Source of the DNA: Caldifarciminota bacterium
GTDB taxonomy: Bacteria > Hydrothermota > UBA3073 > NMUJ01
DNA: 64,000 nt
Assembly (NCBI GenBank): GCA_021158725.1
Contig: JAGGUB010000044.1
Location: forward strand, 77,239 to 141,238
Reading direction: 5' to 3'
Numbering within the stretch: the first letter of the stretch is position 1; each line of letters begins with the position of its first letter. Of the stretch, positions 18,806 through 27,585 are shown one piece after another. Below the pieces are notes generated by a model that was given only the letters and a program-made list of their open reading frames with translations, was not told the origin of the DNA and did not search any database. A program made the translations under genes and the position numbers.

Positions 18806-19324
18806 ATGCTCAAAAAGGATAAACCAAGGGTGGTGGACGAGCTTGCTAATCTCATCAAGGATGCCCCCGGTATATATCTTACGGATTTCTCAGGGCTCAA
18901 TGTAAGTGAGATGCAAATTTTACGTAAACGGTTACGCGAAAAGGGTATTACCTTCAAGGTAGTAAGGAATCGTCTGCTACAGCGGGCATCTGAGATGGTC
19001 AATAAGTCCGAACTTGTAGAGAAATTAGTAGGCCCAACTGCGATATGTCTAAACTACGACGATCCGTATGTCATACCGAAGGTGTTGATGGAATTCATCA
19101 ACGAATTTAAGAAGCTCAAAATCAAGGCTGCATGGGTTGAGGGTGAGTTGCTCAATGAGGACGAGATACAAGCACTTGCTAAGTTACCATCCAGAGATGA
19201 ATTGCTGGCAAAAGCTGTAAACACCGTAGCAGCCCCCATATCACAACTTATGGGTGTATTGCAAAACCTTCTGCAGACGTTGGTGGCTACGCTTGATGCC
19301 ATCAAGAGTAAACAGGGGGCTTGA
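18806..19324 (+). CDS. rplJ: 50S ribosomal protein L10
   Basis: 172 residues from the ATG that follows AGGAGGTGAT. The frame is open further upstream, but that part only shadows rplA. The rRNA-binding N-terminal domain shows YLTDFSGLNVSEMQILRKRL and FKVVRNRLLQRA. The C-terminal helix (LMGVLQNLLQTLVATLDAI) is the L12-binding platform. rplL does not follow; a SurA-like gene overlaps the stop codon instead. That departs from the otherwise conserved rplJ-rplL-rpoB-rpoC order. Confidence 0.95.
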   Translation: MLKKDKPRVVDELANLIKDAPGIYLTDFSGLNVSEMQILRKRLREKGITFKVVRNRLLQRASEMVNKSELVEKLVGPTAICLNYDDPYVIPKVLMEFINEFKKLKIKAAWVEGELLNEDEIQALAKLPSRDELLAKAVNTVAAPISQLMGVLQNLLQTLVATLDAIKSKQGA

Positions 19325-20697
19325 TGGCGATGCAGAAGCTACGCCAAAAGATGGTGGCATTTCTATGGTTTGCGGCGGCACTTTTTATTTTATTTATATT
19401 TTTGCAATGGGGGTTACACTTTACGTCTACACGTATGTTGACTATGCGTGAGAAGGGCTATATCGCTAAGATTGGTAACACAATGGTGAAGGACGACTAT
19501 TATAGGAGAATAGTGAACAATATCGCACGTGATACTATGCTTACACCTGAGGAAGTGGAAGCGATTGCGTTTGATAACTTAGTCACAGAGGTTATTGTTG
19601 ATAACGAGGTACGTAAGAAGGGGTTGATGCCTTCGGATGAAACCATTATCGAGTTGATAAAGAAATATCCGCCACAGGAGTTACGTAATGACTCGAGCTT
19701 CCTACGTGAAGACGGTACTTTCGATTACGATAGGTACTGGGAGCTATTGAGTGACCCACGTGCACGCCCATACTTTGAAAATTATGAACGTCTGCTACGA
19801 TACAACATAACACGACAGCGCTTATTTGCTGAGGTAACCGGCTACGTGCGACCCACCATGCAGGAGTTATGGGAACGCTACCGTGAACGCAAAACACGTA
19901 TGAAAATACGTGGGGTTAGGTTTGTACCTCAATTTGATATCGATGATACTACGATATACCAATATTACGAAGCACATAAGGAGGAGTTCAAAATATTGGC
20001 GAAACCGCGTTTCGAGTGTGTGATGATACCACGTAATACTGAAGAGGGTGAAACCAAAGTTGGCCTCGTGTATTCGCGACTTGATAAAGGTGAACACTGG
20101 GTTTCTGTGGTTAGGGATTATGGGCTTACAGTTGATACCATTGCAGGCGATACGATAGCGGGTATACCGCTTACATATGCACTTAAAACCTACAACGAAG
20201 GTCATATACTTGCGATAAGTTCAGATGATACTGTCTATTATCTGAGGATCATTTACAACCCATACATGAAGTCCGAACCCGAGTATGAATATTTGACAGT
20301 AGAGCAGGCTCGTAACTCGATTACTACGACAATTTATCGACAGCGGTTGGCTGCATATCTGGATTCGATTAAACCTTACTTTGCAAAATATCGAAACAAA
20401 AGCAAACTATCACCATGGTTTACTGTAGTTGATACGATATGGGGGATCACTGATAGAAGCTTCTACTATCAAGTACTGGCTATAGATTCTGGTACAGTGG
20501 GTAAGGTGGTGCTTGATTCATGTGGCTATCTTGTCAAAGTCATCGATAAAAAGGAACCCACAATAGATGAGTTCCAATCCGATACCACTTTTGTGCATGA
20601 CTATATCATCCAATATCAACAAGACTTCTATAATGCATGGGTTGAAAACCTCAAACATCATACCAAAATAGAGGATTACAGGTTTTACGTCCGATAG
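19324..20697 (+). CDS. SurA/PpiD-like periplasmic chaperone, membrane-anchored
   Basis: About 457 residues. A short basic N-terminus and one transmembrane segment (MVAFLWFAAALFILFIFLQW) precede a SurA-type helical domain at about 45-205 with the typical DNLVTEVIVDNEVRKKG. A poorly conserved parvulin-like region follows at about 220-320, then a C-terminal helical part. It probably chaperones outer-membrane or exported proteins; isomerase activity is doubtful. The start ATG overlaps the rplJ stop (TGATG). Two Lpt permease genes follow, which fits envelope assembly. The nearest label is SurA N-terminal domain protein. Confidence 0.75.
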   Translation: MAMQKLRQKMVAFLWFAAALFILFIFLQWGLHFTSTRMLTMREKGYIAKIGNTMVKDDYYRRIVNNIARDTMLTPEEVEAIAFDNLVTEVIVDNEVRKKGLMPSDETIIELIKKYPPQELRNDSSFLREDGTFDYDRYWELLSDPRARPYFENYERLLRYNITRQRLFAEVTGYVRPTMQELWERYRERKTRMKIRGVRFVPQFDIDDTTIYQYYEAHKEEFKILAKPRFECVMIPRNTEEGETKVGLVYSRLDKGEHWVSVVRDYGLTVDTIAGDTIAGIPLTYALKTYNEGHILAISSDDTVYYLRIIYNPYMKSEPEYEYLTVEQARNSITTTIYRQRLAAYLDSIKPYFAKYRNKSKLSPWFTVVDTIWGITDRSFYYQVLAIDSGTVGKVVLDSCGYLVKVIDKKEPTIDEFQSDTTFVHDYIIQYQQDFYNAWVENLKHHTKIEDYRFYVR

Positions 20698-20715
20698 TAA
20701 GTGCTATCTACATAG

Positions 20716-21816
20716 ATGATACTTCATAGATACATCCTTAAGGAGGAGCTACCTCCCTTTTTGCTCGGTATAGGTGTACTTACAGTGATACTGTTGATGA
20801 ACCAGTTCTTCCTCATGGTATGGGATATCATCGGTAAGGGGGTGAAACCTATCCAAATAGCACGTGTATTACTTTATTCACTGCCATTTATATTTGTGTT
20901 CACCATACCTATGGGAATATTTATTGCACACCTTATGGCATTTGGGCGGTTGAATCAGGACTTTGAGCTGCTGGCATTGAAGGGGTGCGGTGTACATCCT
21001 ATGAAAATATCGATAGTACCGTTTACATTATCGTTAATCGTGACGGGGGGTGTGTTCTACCTAACTAATCATGTGGTACCGGATGCCAACTTCAAGCTAC
21101 GTAAGCTACTCTATACTATCGCGTACGAGAAGCCCACGTATCGTATAAAGCCACGTGTGATATTTTCAGAGCTACCAGATTATGATCTGTATGTGTTGGA
21201 GGTAGAGCATAAAACAGGTCACCTGGAAGGGGTTACGATTTTTGAGAAAGTTTCACCTTATCGTACCATAGTCGCACGTGAGGGGTACCTTTACTCACGT
21301 GATTCTATACTTGTACTGCAGTTGATAGATGGTGAAATACATACAGTGGATGAAAATGGCTATCAAAAAGTGAGCTTCCCCAAGTATGTGCTTAGGGTAT
21401 CGTTAGAGGCAAAAACCAAATATCATGGTGCACATCACCGTACAGATAGCGAGTTATCGCTATCGGGTATTAAGCAACGTATCGTTGAAATAAAGCGTGG
21501 TAAAGGATCCACTGAATACAAGCGGTTAAGGATAAATCGGTTAATGGTTGAGTATCACAAGAAATTGGCGCTCGCTTTCTCACCGGTAGTGCTTACGGTG
21601 TTGGGGCTCGGTATTGCACTATCATTACGTAAGGTGGGTGCGGGGTTGAGTTTCGGTATCGCACTCCCTTTTTTCATTTTCTACTATGTGTGCTTGGTAG
21701 GTGGTGAAACGCTTGGCGATCGTGGTATAATCGCACCATGGTTGAGTATGTGGTTTGCTAATATAACATTAGGGGCGGTGGGGGTATGCCTTTTCATACG
21801 GAACTTGTGTAGATGA
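20716..21816 (+). CDS. lptF: LptF/LptG (YjgP/YjgQ) family permease, first copy
   Basis: 366 residues. Three N-terminal membrane helices (FLLGIGVLTVILLMNQFFL, VLLYSLPFIFVFTIPMGIFI, ISIVPFTLSLIVTGGVFYL), a central beta-jellyroll at about 135-235, and three C-terminal helices give the standard LptF/LptG topology. Together with LptG and the LptB ATPase it extracts lipopolysaccharide from the inner membrane. The motif FAFGRLNQDFELLALKGCG-like segment near residue 75 is conserved in the family. The next gene overlaps by 4 bp. Which copy is F and which is G is a guess. Confidence 0.85.
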   Translation: MILHRYILKEELPPFLLGIGVLTVILLMNQFFLMVWDIIGKGVKPIQIARVLLYSLPFIFVFTIPMGIFIAHLMAFGRLNQDFELLALKGCGVHPMKISIVPFTLSLIVTGGVFYLTNHVVPDANFKLRKLLYTIAYEKPTYRIKPRVIFSELPDYDLYVLEVEHKTGHLEGVTIFEKVSPYRTIVAREGYLYSRDSILVLQLIDGEIHTVDENGYQKVSFPKYVLRVSLEAKTKYHGAHHRTDSELSLSGIKQRIVEIKRGKGSTEYKRLRINRLMVEYHKKLALAFSPVVLTVLGLGIALSLRKVGAGLSFGIALPFFIFYYVCLVGGETLGDRGIIAPWLSMWFANITLGAVGVCLFIRNLCR

Positions 21817-22874
21817 AAATTACCGACCGCTACATGATCAAAGGGTTCTTGCGTATGTTTGGGTTGAGTCTCGCTGCTATTACGTTCATCTATGTGGTTG
21901 TGGATATGTTTGAAAAGATGTCACGTTTTATAGCACTCAAAGTACCGGGGAGCAAGATCTTACTTTACTACCTTTACGAGATACCTGTGGCGGTTACCCG
22001 CATAATCGCACCCATAGCGGTGTTGATCGCCGGTATTGCAGCTGTGGGGACACTTTCGCGTAACTTTGAGCTAATCGCATTTAAAGCCAGCGGTATAAGT
22101 TTGTACCGATTGTTTGCCCCGCTTATAGGTGTTGGTATCTTGTTGAGTCTATCCATATTTGTGATGGATGAGGAGCTCAGCACACGTGCTGCTTGGCATA
22201 AAAGGTTATTAAGTGAACAGATATTTCATCGTCGTTACGAGGATATCAAACGTAAACGCATATATCTGATGAGCGAAGAGGGGCTATTTTTTAAGGTCGA
22301 TAGATTAATACCTGAGAAACATACGCTGGTACGGCTTACGGTTTATAAGTTTGAAGATGGTCATATTGCTGCAAGGTTGGATGCCAATCGCGCAGAATGG
22401 TGCAATAAGTGGTATGTTTACGATGGTAGATTGTACGATTTTGATTCTGAAAAGTTTGTACAGTTTGCAAGCTATCAACCCAACTGGTACGTTACGTTTG
22501 GGTCGTTCCTTTTTGAGGCTAAGTTCCTTGAAGAGCTACGTATACCGGAGTTACGCCAGTATATCAATAAGTTACGTGCGGGTGGTGAAGATACGGTTGA
22601 TGAGGAGGTTGAGCTACACACCCGCATAGCGTTTTCGCTTACGGGGTTCATCGTGTTGCTTATTGCATTGCCTATTGCTGTTAATGTGAGGTTGAGTGGC
22701 TTCACATGGGGGTTTGCGTTTGCATTTCTTATGAGCTTCATTTATTGGGGGTTGACCCAAACCGGTAAGGCGCTTGGTAAAGCTGGCCTATTATCACCTG
22801 GATTGGCAGCATGGTTGCCCAACCTCGTATTCATGGTGATAGCTGCTATACTGTTGCAGGTGGCACGCAAATAG
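21813..22874 (+). CDS. lptG: LptF/LptG family permease, second copy
   Basis: 353 residues with the same six-helix plus jellyroll topology as its neighbour. The first helix is LSLAAITFIYVVVDMFEKM; the coupling segment TLSRNFELIAFKASGISLYR matches the family; three helices follow at about 265-350. It is the second half of the LPS-export permease. The ATGA overlap with the first copy gives coupled 1:1 synthesis. No lptB is in the window. The pair supports a lipopolysaccharide-bearing outer membrane. Confidence 0.86.
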   Translation: MKITDRYMIKGFLRMFGLSLAAITFIYVVVDMFEKMSRFIALKVPGSKILLYYLYEIPVAVTRIIAPIAVLIAGIAAVGTLSRNFELIAFKASGISLYRLFAPLIGVGILLSLSIFVMDEELSTRAAWHKRLLSEQIFHRRYEDIKRKRIYLMSEEGLFFKVDRLIPEKHTLVRLTVYKFEDGHIAARLDANRAEWCNKWYVYDGRLYDFDSEKFVQFASYQPNWYVTFGSFLFEAKFLEELRIPELRQYINKLRAGGEDTVDEEVELHTRIAFSLTGFIVLLIALPIAVNVRLSGFTWGFAFAFLMSFIYWGLTQTGKALGKAGLLSPGLAAWLPNLVFMVIAAILLQVARK

Positions 22875-22914
22875 GTGTATAAGAGACGGTGCTGGGTGTC
22901 GGGTTACGTTGAAG

Positions 22915-22941
22915 TTGACCTGCCCAATTTTTACGTAATAT
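22915..22941 (+). promoter_or_regulatory. nadK promoter, 15-bp spacer type
   Basis: TTGACC (22915-22920), 15 bp, TAATAT (22936-22941), then 7 nt to the nadK ATG. No Shine-Dalgarno lies between, so a leaderless start is likely. Confidence 0.6.
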
Positions 22942-22948
22942 ATTTACG

Positions 22949-23794
22949 ATGGGCAAACTGAGAAATATAGGATTGGTAATAAATCCCAAACGTCAGTTGG
23001 TGGCTGTGGTGTTGCCAGAGCTTATCGATTGGCTACGTAAGCATGGGTTGCAATTCACATGTTATTTTACGACACAACCAGAAAATACGATGGCTACAAT
23101 GTGTTCAACTGCTACCGCAGAGGAGTTACATCATACGGATATGGTGATGGCACTCGGTGGTGATGGTACATTACTTACGGCTGCACGACTTGTTGGTGGA
23201 CGTCACATACCGATATTGGGTATAAATGTGGGAAGTTTGGGGTTTCTCACGGAATTTTCGGTAGATGAAATGTATCCGACTCTCTCTAAGGTGATAAGAG
23301 GTGACTTCTACATAGAGGAACGTACAGTATTAGAGGCAGAACATCCAGATAGTGGTAAAATTGTTGGCTTAAATGATATTGTGTTACTACCAAAAGAACC
23401 GGGACGGTTGTTGCAGTTCTGGGTATGGGTAGATGATGAGTATCTTGCTAACTTCTCGGCGGATGGGTTTATAATCTCCACACCTACAGGGTCAACCGCG
23501 TATGCGCTTGCGGCAGGTGGACCGATTGTTTATCCAACACTACCAGCAATATTGTTTGTACCTATATGTCCACATACGTTGGGTGCAAGACCGTTAGTGC
23601 TACCCGATACGGTGAAGATAGTGTTTGAAACCCGCCAACCTGCATTACTCATAGGGGATGGACAGACGAAGTTAAATATTGCACCTGGTGAACATATTGT
23701 GGCACAAAAAGCGGACTACACTATACAGCTTGTTAAGATACATGGTAAGTCGTTTCTGCAAACCTTACGTAATAAGCTTCATTGGGGAGGTTAA
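22949..23794 (+). CDS. nadK: NAD kinase
   Basis: 281 residues. It carries the NAD-kinase signature ALGGDGTLLTAARL near residue 72 and NVGSLGFLTEF near residue 93, plus the substrate loop FSADGFIISTPTGSTAYALAAGGPIV. It phosphorylates NAD to NADP and is the cell's only known route to it. First gene of a cluster running through ricT, an aminotransferase, smpB and murI. The start lies 7 nt after a -10-like hexamer. Confidence 0.95.
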   Translation: MGKLRNIGLVINPKRQLVAVVLPELIDWLRKHGLQFTCYFTTQPENTMATMCSTATAEELHHTDMVMALGGDGTLLTAARLVGGRHIPILGINVGSLGFLTEFSVDEMYPTLSKVIRGDFYIEERTVLEAEHPDSGKIVGLNDIVLLPKEPGRLLQFWVWVDDEYLANFSADGFIISTPTGSTAYALAAGGPIVYPTLPAILFVPICPHTLGARPLVLPDTVKIVFETRQPALLIGDGQTKLNIAPGEHIVAQKADYTIQLVKIHGKSFLQTLRNKLHWGG

Positions 23795-23795
23795 C

Positions 23796-24617
23796 ATGCA
23801 GAACTTTATAAAAGTGAAGTTCCATGAGCTCGACCCCATAAGGTGGGTTGTAGCGCCAGACGAGGAACTTAAGTCTGGCGATGTAATAGTTTTTGATTAT
23901 GATGGTGACGAAGATATAGGGGTGGTCGATACCATAGCTTCACATGAAGGGGAGGGTGACAAATTCATACGTAAGGCGTCGCTCGAAGATCTAACGAAGT
24001 GGGAACGGGTGAAGTTACGTGCGAAGGAGATACTTGCATTCTCACGTGAAACCGTCTACAGCAAGGGGTTGGATGTACGTATAGTGGATTCACACCTTAC
24101 GTTATCGGAGAAGAAGGTTGAAATCTTTTATTTGGCTACAAAGAAGGTCGACCTTAAAGGGTTGGCACGTTCGGTAGGTAAGAACTTCAAGGTACGAGTG
24201 CGATTACGTGCGATAGGGCCACGTGAAGCTGCACAAAAGATGGGCGGGTTTGGCCTGTGTGGTCGTAGACTCTGTTGTGCGACATTCCTCAAGGAGTTTC
24301 AACTTATAACCCTACAGGGGGTGAAACTGCAGAATATATTTGCAAGTGCGGATAAACTTACTGGGTTATGTGGACGGCTCATGTGTTGCTTGGGGTTTGA
24401 GAAAGATTTTTATGAAGAAGTGATGAAAGATTTTCCACAGGTGGGTGAAGTTGTCCATACTCCGTATGGACGGGGTGAGGTGCTCGAAGTGCGTGTATTT
24501 CAACGTGAAGTTAAGGTTAAGCTTGAGAATAATAGGTTGGTAAACTTTGTCATCGATGATATTAAACGAGGAGGTAGAGATGAAGCTACCAGGTCCGAAA
24601 GCAGAGGAGATACTTGA
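23796..24617 (+). CDS. ricT: PSP1/RicT (YaaT) family protein
   Basis: 273 residues from the ATG that follows GGGGAGGTTAAC. The PSP1 C-terminal domain is clear: KKVEIFYLATKKVDLKGLAR, then RLRAIGPREAAQKMGGFGLCGRRLCC and TGLCGRLMCCLGFE, whose cysteines probably bind an Fe-S cluster. In Bacillus, RicT works with RicA and RicF to stimulate RNase Y-dependent RNA processing and phosphorelay; here the partners are not seen. Its last 38 bp overlap the next gene in another frame. Confidence 0.85.
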   Translation: MQNFIKVKFHELDPIRWVVAPDEELKSGDVIVFDYDGDEDIGVVDTIASHEGEGDKFIRKASLEDLTKWERVKLRAKEILAFSRETVYSKGLDVRIVDSHLTLSEKKVEIFYLATKKVDLKGLARSVGKNFKVRVRLRAIGPREAAQKMGGFGLCGRRLCCATFLKEFQLITLQGVKLQNIFASADKLTGLCGRLMCCLGFEKDFYEEVMKDFPQVGEVVHTPYGRGEVLEVRVFQREVKVKLENNRLVNFVIDDIKRGGRDEATRSESRGDT

Positions 24618-25890
24618 ACGCGATCGTAAATTCATATCGCCATCGTATCCGCGAACCTATCCAGCTGTTATTGAAAAGGGTAGCGGTATGTACGTATGGG
24701 ATGTAGATGGTAATCGGTTTATCGATTTCTGTGCCGGTATTGCGGTTAATGCTACCGGGCACTGTCATCCTGAGGTGGTGAATGCGATAAAGGAGCAAGC
24801 GGAACGGTTGATACATATTTCAGGTACCGATTTTTACTATAAGGAGCAGGTGGATCTTGCAGAGAAGCTCGCAATCATAGTGCCGGGTGGACCCAACCGT
24901 CGTGCATTTCTTACGAATTCGGGTGCCGAAGCAATAGAAGCTGCTATGAAGTTGGCAAGATGGGCTACCAAACGTACATATTTTATGTCGTTTTACCATT
25001 CGTTTCATGGCCGTACGTATGGAGCGATGAGCTTAAGTGCAAGCAAATCACTGCATCATGCGGGGTTTGCACCATTACTGCCAGGTATTGTGCATGTACC
25101 GTTCCCTTACTGTTACAGATGTCCATGGGGGATGAGGCATCCGGATTGTGATTTCGTATGTGTGAAATATATCGAGGATGTGGTGTTCACACACGATGTG
25201 CCACCCGAAGAGGTAGCTGCTATGTTTGCTGAACCCATAATCGGTGAGGGTGGTTACATACCGGCACCGGCGGGATATTTTCAGCGACTCAAACAGCTGC
25301 TCGATAAATACGGGATATTGTTTGTGGTGGATGAGATTCAAACCGGTATGGGACGTACAGGTAAGATGTTCGCTATTGAGCATTGGGGGGTCATACCGGA
25401 TGTTGTAGCTATTGCCAAAGGTATAGCGTCAGGCTTACCATTGGGAGCGATGGTGGCAAGACGTTCGTTGATGGAATGGCCACCGGGTGCACATGCGAAT
25501 ACGTTTGGAGGTAACCCTATCGCTTGTAGGGCGGCACTTGTCACTATCAAATTGCTGGAGGAGGGGCTGATCGATAATGCTGCCAAAATGGGTAAGTATA
25601 TGTTGGATAAGTTGCGTGAGATGCAGAATGAGTTTGATTTCATCGGTGATGTACGTGGGATCGGCTTGATGATAGGGGTTGAAATCGTTAAAGATCGTAA
25701 AACCAAAGAGAAAGATGTTAACCTACGTAACCGTATCGTGTATAGGGCGTTTGAGAAGGGGCTGTTGATACTGGGGGCTGGTGAGAATGTGGTAAGATTC
25801 TCGCCACCTCTTGTTATCACACAGAAGGAGGCAGACGAGGGTTTGGATATATTCTACTCGGTGTTGAAGGAAGTATCAAAAGGCAGGTGA
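24580..25890 (+). CDS. Class III PLP-dependent aminotransferase, archaeal type
   Basis: About 436 residues from the ATG after GAGGAGGTAGAG. It shows GAEAIEAAMKLAR, FHGRTYGAMSLS, the PLP aspartate in VVDEIQTGMGRTG, and the Schiff-base lysine in AIAKGIASGLPLGAMV. The N-terminus (MKLPGPKAEEILERD) and a cysteine-rich insert (YCYRCPWGMRHPDCDFVC) look like the archaeal ornithine/4-aminobutyrate aminotransferase or amino-acid racemase group. Donor and acceptor cannot be fixed. It overlaps ricT by 38 bp and the next gene by 4 bp. A transfer origin from archaea is possible but not shown. Confidence 0.85.
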   Translation: MKLPGPKAEEILERDRKFISPSYPRTYPAVIEKGSGMYVWDVDGNRFIDFCAGIAVNATGHCHPEVVNAIKEQAERLIHISGTDFYYKEQVDLAEKLAIIVPGGPNRRAFLTNSGAEAIEAAMKLARWATKRTYFMSFYHSFHGRTYGAMSLSASKSLHHAGFAPLLPGIVHVPFPYCYRCPWGMRHPDCDFVCVKYIEDVVFTHDVPPEEVAAMFAEPIIGEGGYIPAPAGYFQRLKQLLDKYGILFVVDEIQTGMGRTGKMFAIEHWGVIPDVVAIAKGIASGLPLGAMVARRSLMEWPPGAHANTFGGNPIACRAALVTIKLLEEGLIDNAAKMGKYMLDKLREMQNEFDFIGDVRGIGLMIGVEIVKDRKTKEKDVNLRNRIVYRAFEKGLLILGAGENVVRFSPPLVITQKEADEGLDIFYSVLKEVSKGR

Positions 25891-26438
25891 AGATAAGAAT
25901 TATCGAACTTAAGTTAACGGAAGATAGTATCCCTTTCACGAAAGAGCTGCAACCTGGTATTACAGTGTTTCAGGGTGCTAACTGTAGTGGTAAAAGCCTA
26001 CTATTTAGGGTATTTGCAGGGTTGCAACGTCCCTATAGGGGTAAGATCGTCTACCCATATGGTATACGTAAGGGGGCGGTATTCGAAAATCCAGACGATA
26101 GCCTGTTCTTTCCAAAGGTGATAGATGAAATTGCGTGGGGTGTTAAAGATAGGGCAAGGGTGGAGGAAGCTTTGAAGCTATTAGAGGTGCCGGCAAATGT
26201 TGAACCTATGAGATTATCCTATAGTGAGCGTAAGTTGCTCTCGATAGCGACGTTGACGTTTGGACCACAGGTGGGGTTGATAGATGAGCCTCTGAGGGGG
26301 TTAGTGGGTGAAACTAAACGTAAGGCATTGCAACTCATGCAGTGGCTACATGGGTTTATACCGTTCATGATTGTGTTTGCGACACCTGATGATGAGCTTA
26401 CTCGAATAAGTGATGAGGTGATAGAGCGATGGAGATAA
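25887..26438 (+). CDS. Small divergent ABC-type ATPase, CbiO/EcfA-like
   Basis: 183 residues with a GTG start inside the previous stop codon. Walker A GANCSGKS and Walker B VGLIDEPL are intact, and the Q-loop region VFENPDDSLFFPKVIDEIAWG clearly derives from cobalt/ECF-type ATPases. Key positions differ, however: the Q-loop Gln is Glu, LSGGQ reads LSYSE, and no H-loop His is visible (IVFATPDDE). It is also shorter than the usual 240-280 residues. No permease is nearby. It may be a low-activity or repurposed ATPase. Confidence 0.75.
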   Translation: MKIRIIELKLTEDSIPFTKELQPGITVFQGANCSGKSLLFRVFAGLQRPYRGKIVYPYGIRKGAVFENPDDSLFFPKVIDEIAWGVKDRARVEEALKLLEVPANVEPMRLSYSERKLLSIATLTFGPQVGLIDEPLRGLVGETKRKALQLMQWLHGFIPFMIVFATPDDELTRISDEVIERWR

Positions 26439-26866
26439 GGAATCCAAAAGCTAATCGTGACTATGAGATACTCGAAACCTATGAAGCTGGTATAGTATTG
26501 GAGGGGGCAGAGGTTAAATCGGTGAGATTGGGTAGGGTGAGCCTCAAAGAAGCGTACTGTAAGGTGATAGATGGTGAAGTGTTTGTCATTAACATGCATA
26601 TCGCACCATACGAACATGCGAGAGAGGTGCCGGCACCTAAACGGCGTCGTAAGCTGTTGCTCAAGAAGCGTGAGATAAAGCGGCTTATTGGTAAAGTACA
26701 GGAGAAAGGGTTAACTTTGATCCCTGTTTCGATATACTTTAATGAGCGTGGGTGGGCTAAATTGAAGATAGGTGTGGCACGTGGTAGACGTAAGCATGAG
26801 AAGAAGGAAATACTTAAGCAACGTGATATTGAGCGTGAAGTGGAACGTGAATTGAAGCGATGGTGA
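26429..26866 (+). CDS. smpB: SsrA-binding protein SmpB
   Basis: 145 residues. It has the family blocks NRDYEILETYEAGIVLEGAE and KSVRLGRVSLKEAYC, the central basic tract KRRRKLLLKKREIKRL, and a C-terminal basic tail (RRKHEKKEILKQRDIERE). It brings tmRNA to stalled ribosomes in trans-translation. It overlaps the ATPase gene by 10 bp and the amidase by 7 bp. The ssrA gene is not in the window. Confidence 0.95.
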   Translation: MEIRNPKANRDYEILETYEAGIVLEGAEVKSVRLGRVSLKEAYCKVIDGEVFVINMHIAPYEHAREVPAPKRRRKLLLKKREIKRLIGKVQEKGLTLIPVSIYFNERGWAKLKIGVARGRRKHEKKEILKQRDIEREVERELKRW

Positions 26867-27585
26867 TATGGGGGTTGGTGTCGTTGTTTCTGATAGGCGG
26901 TAACACTGTAGTGCACCAATATCCATGTTATGTGGTGGTCGATCCGGGGCATGGTGGTAAAGATCCAGGTGCTATAGGTAGACGGGGTACAAAAGAGAAA
27001 GATATTACGCTGAAGATAGCATTATATTTGCGTGAATTGGCAGAACGGGATGACGATATTGAGGTTATACTTACACGTACAAAAGATATATATCTGCCAC
27101 TATCAACACGTATAGAGATTGCACAGGCTTACAATCCTGGGATATTTGTAAGCCTACACTGTAATGCAGCAAGAAGCTACCGATTGCATGGGGTTGAGGT
27201 CTATATACTATCGCCGGCACGTACTAACTGGGAACGTGCGGTTGAAGCGAGAGAGAACGAAGTGTTAAAGTGGGAACTCGATCTACCCGAAGGTGATGAA
27301 GCTACTATACTTTATGATTTGGCGCAGATTGAGATGCTACAGGAATCGAAATTGCTTGCTAAGTGTGTGCTAAATAGTATGGTAAATAGCTTAGGTTTAC
27401 ATGATCGCGGTATTAAGCAGGCCAATTTCTATGTGTTACGAGTGTTTATGCCAGCGATACTGGTTGAGATGGAGTTTATATCTAACCCCAACCGTGAGCA
27501 ATGGTTATGCGATAGTATGAACCAAAAGAGGATAGCGATCGCTATCTATAATGGGATCAAGGAGTTCATCAGAAATTACCAGTAA
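26860..27585 (+). CDS. N-acetylmuramoyl-L-alanine amidase (Amidase_3)
   Basis: 241 residues. A short N-terminal hydrophobic segment (WGLVSLFLIGGNTVV) acts as a signal. The zinc site is visible: His in VVDPGHGGKDPGA, Glu in KEKDITLKIA, and His in FVSLHCNAA. The catalytic Glu lies in ILVEMEFISNP. It cuts the amide bond between MurNAc and the stem peptide and helps separate daughter cells. The murI start lies inside its last 35 bp, so two peptidoglycan genes are coupled. Confidence 0.92.
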   Translation: MVIWGLVSLFLIGGNTVVHQYPCYVVVDPGHGGKDPGAIGRRGTKEKDITLKIALYLRELAERDDDIEVILTRTKDIYLPLSTRIEIAQAYNPGIFVSLHCNAARSYRLHGVEVYILSPARTNWERAVEARENEVLKWELDLPEGDEATILYDLAQIEMLQESKLLAKCVLNSMVNSLGLHDRGIKQANFYVLRVFMPAILVEMEFISNPNREQWLCDSMNQKRIAIAIYNGIKEFIRNYQ

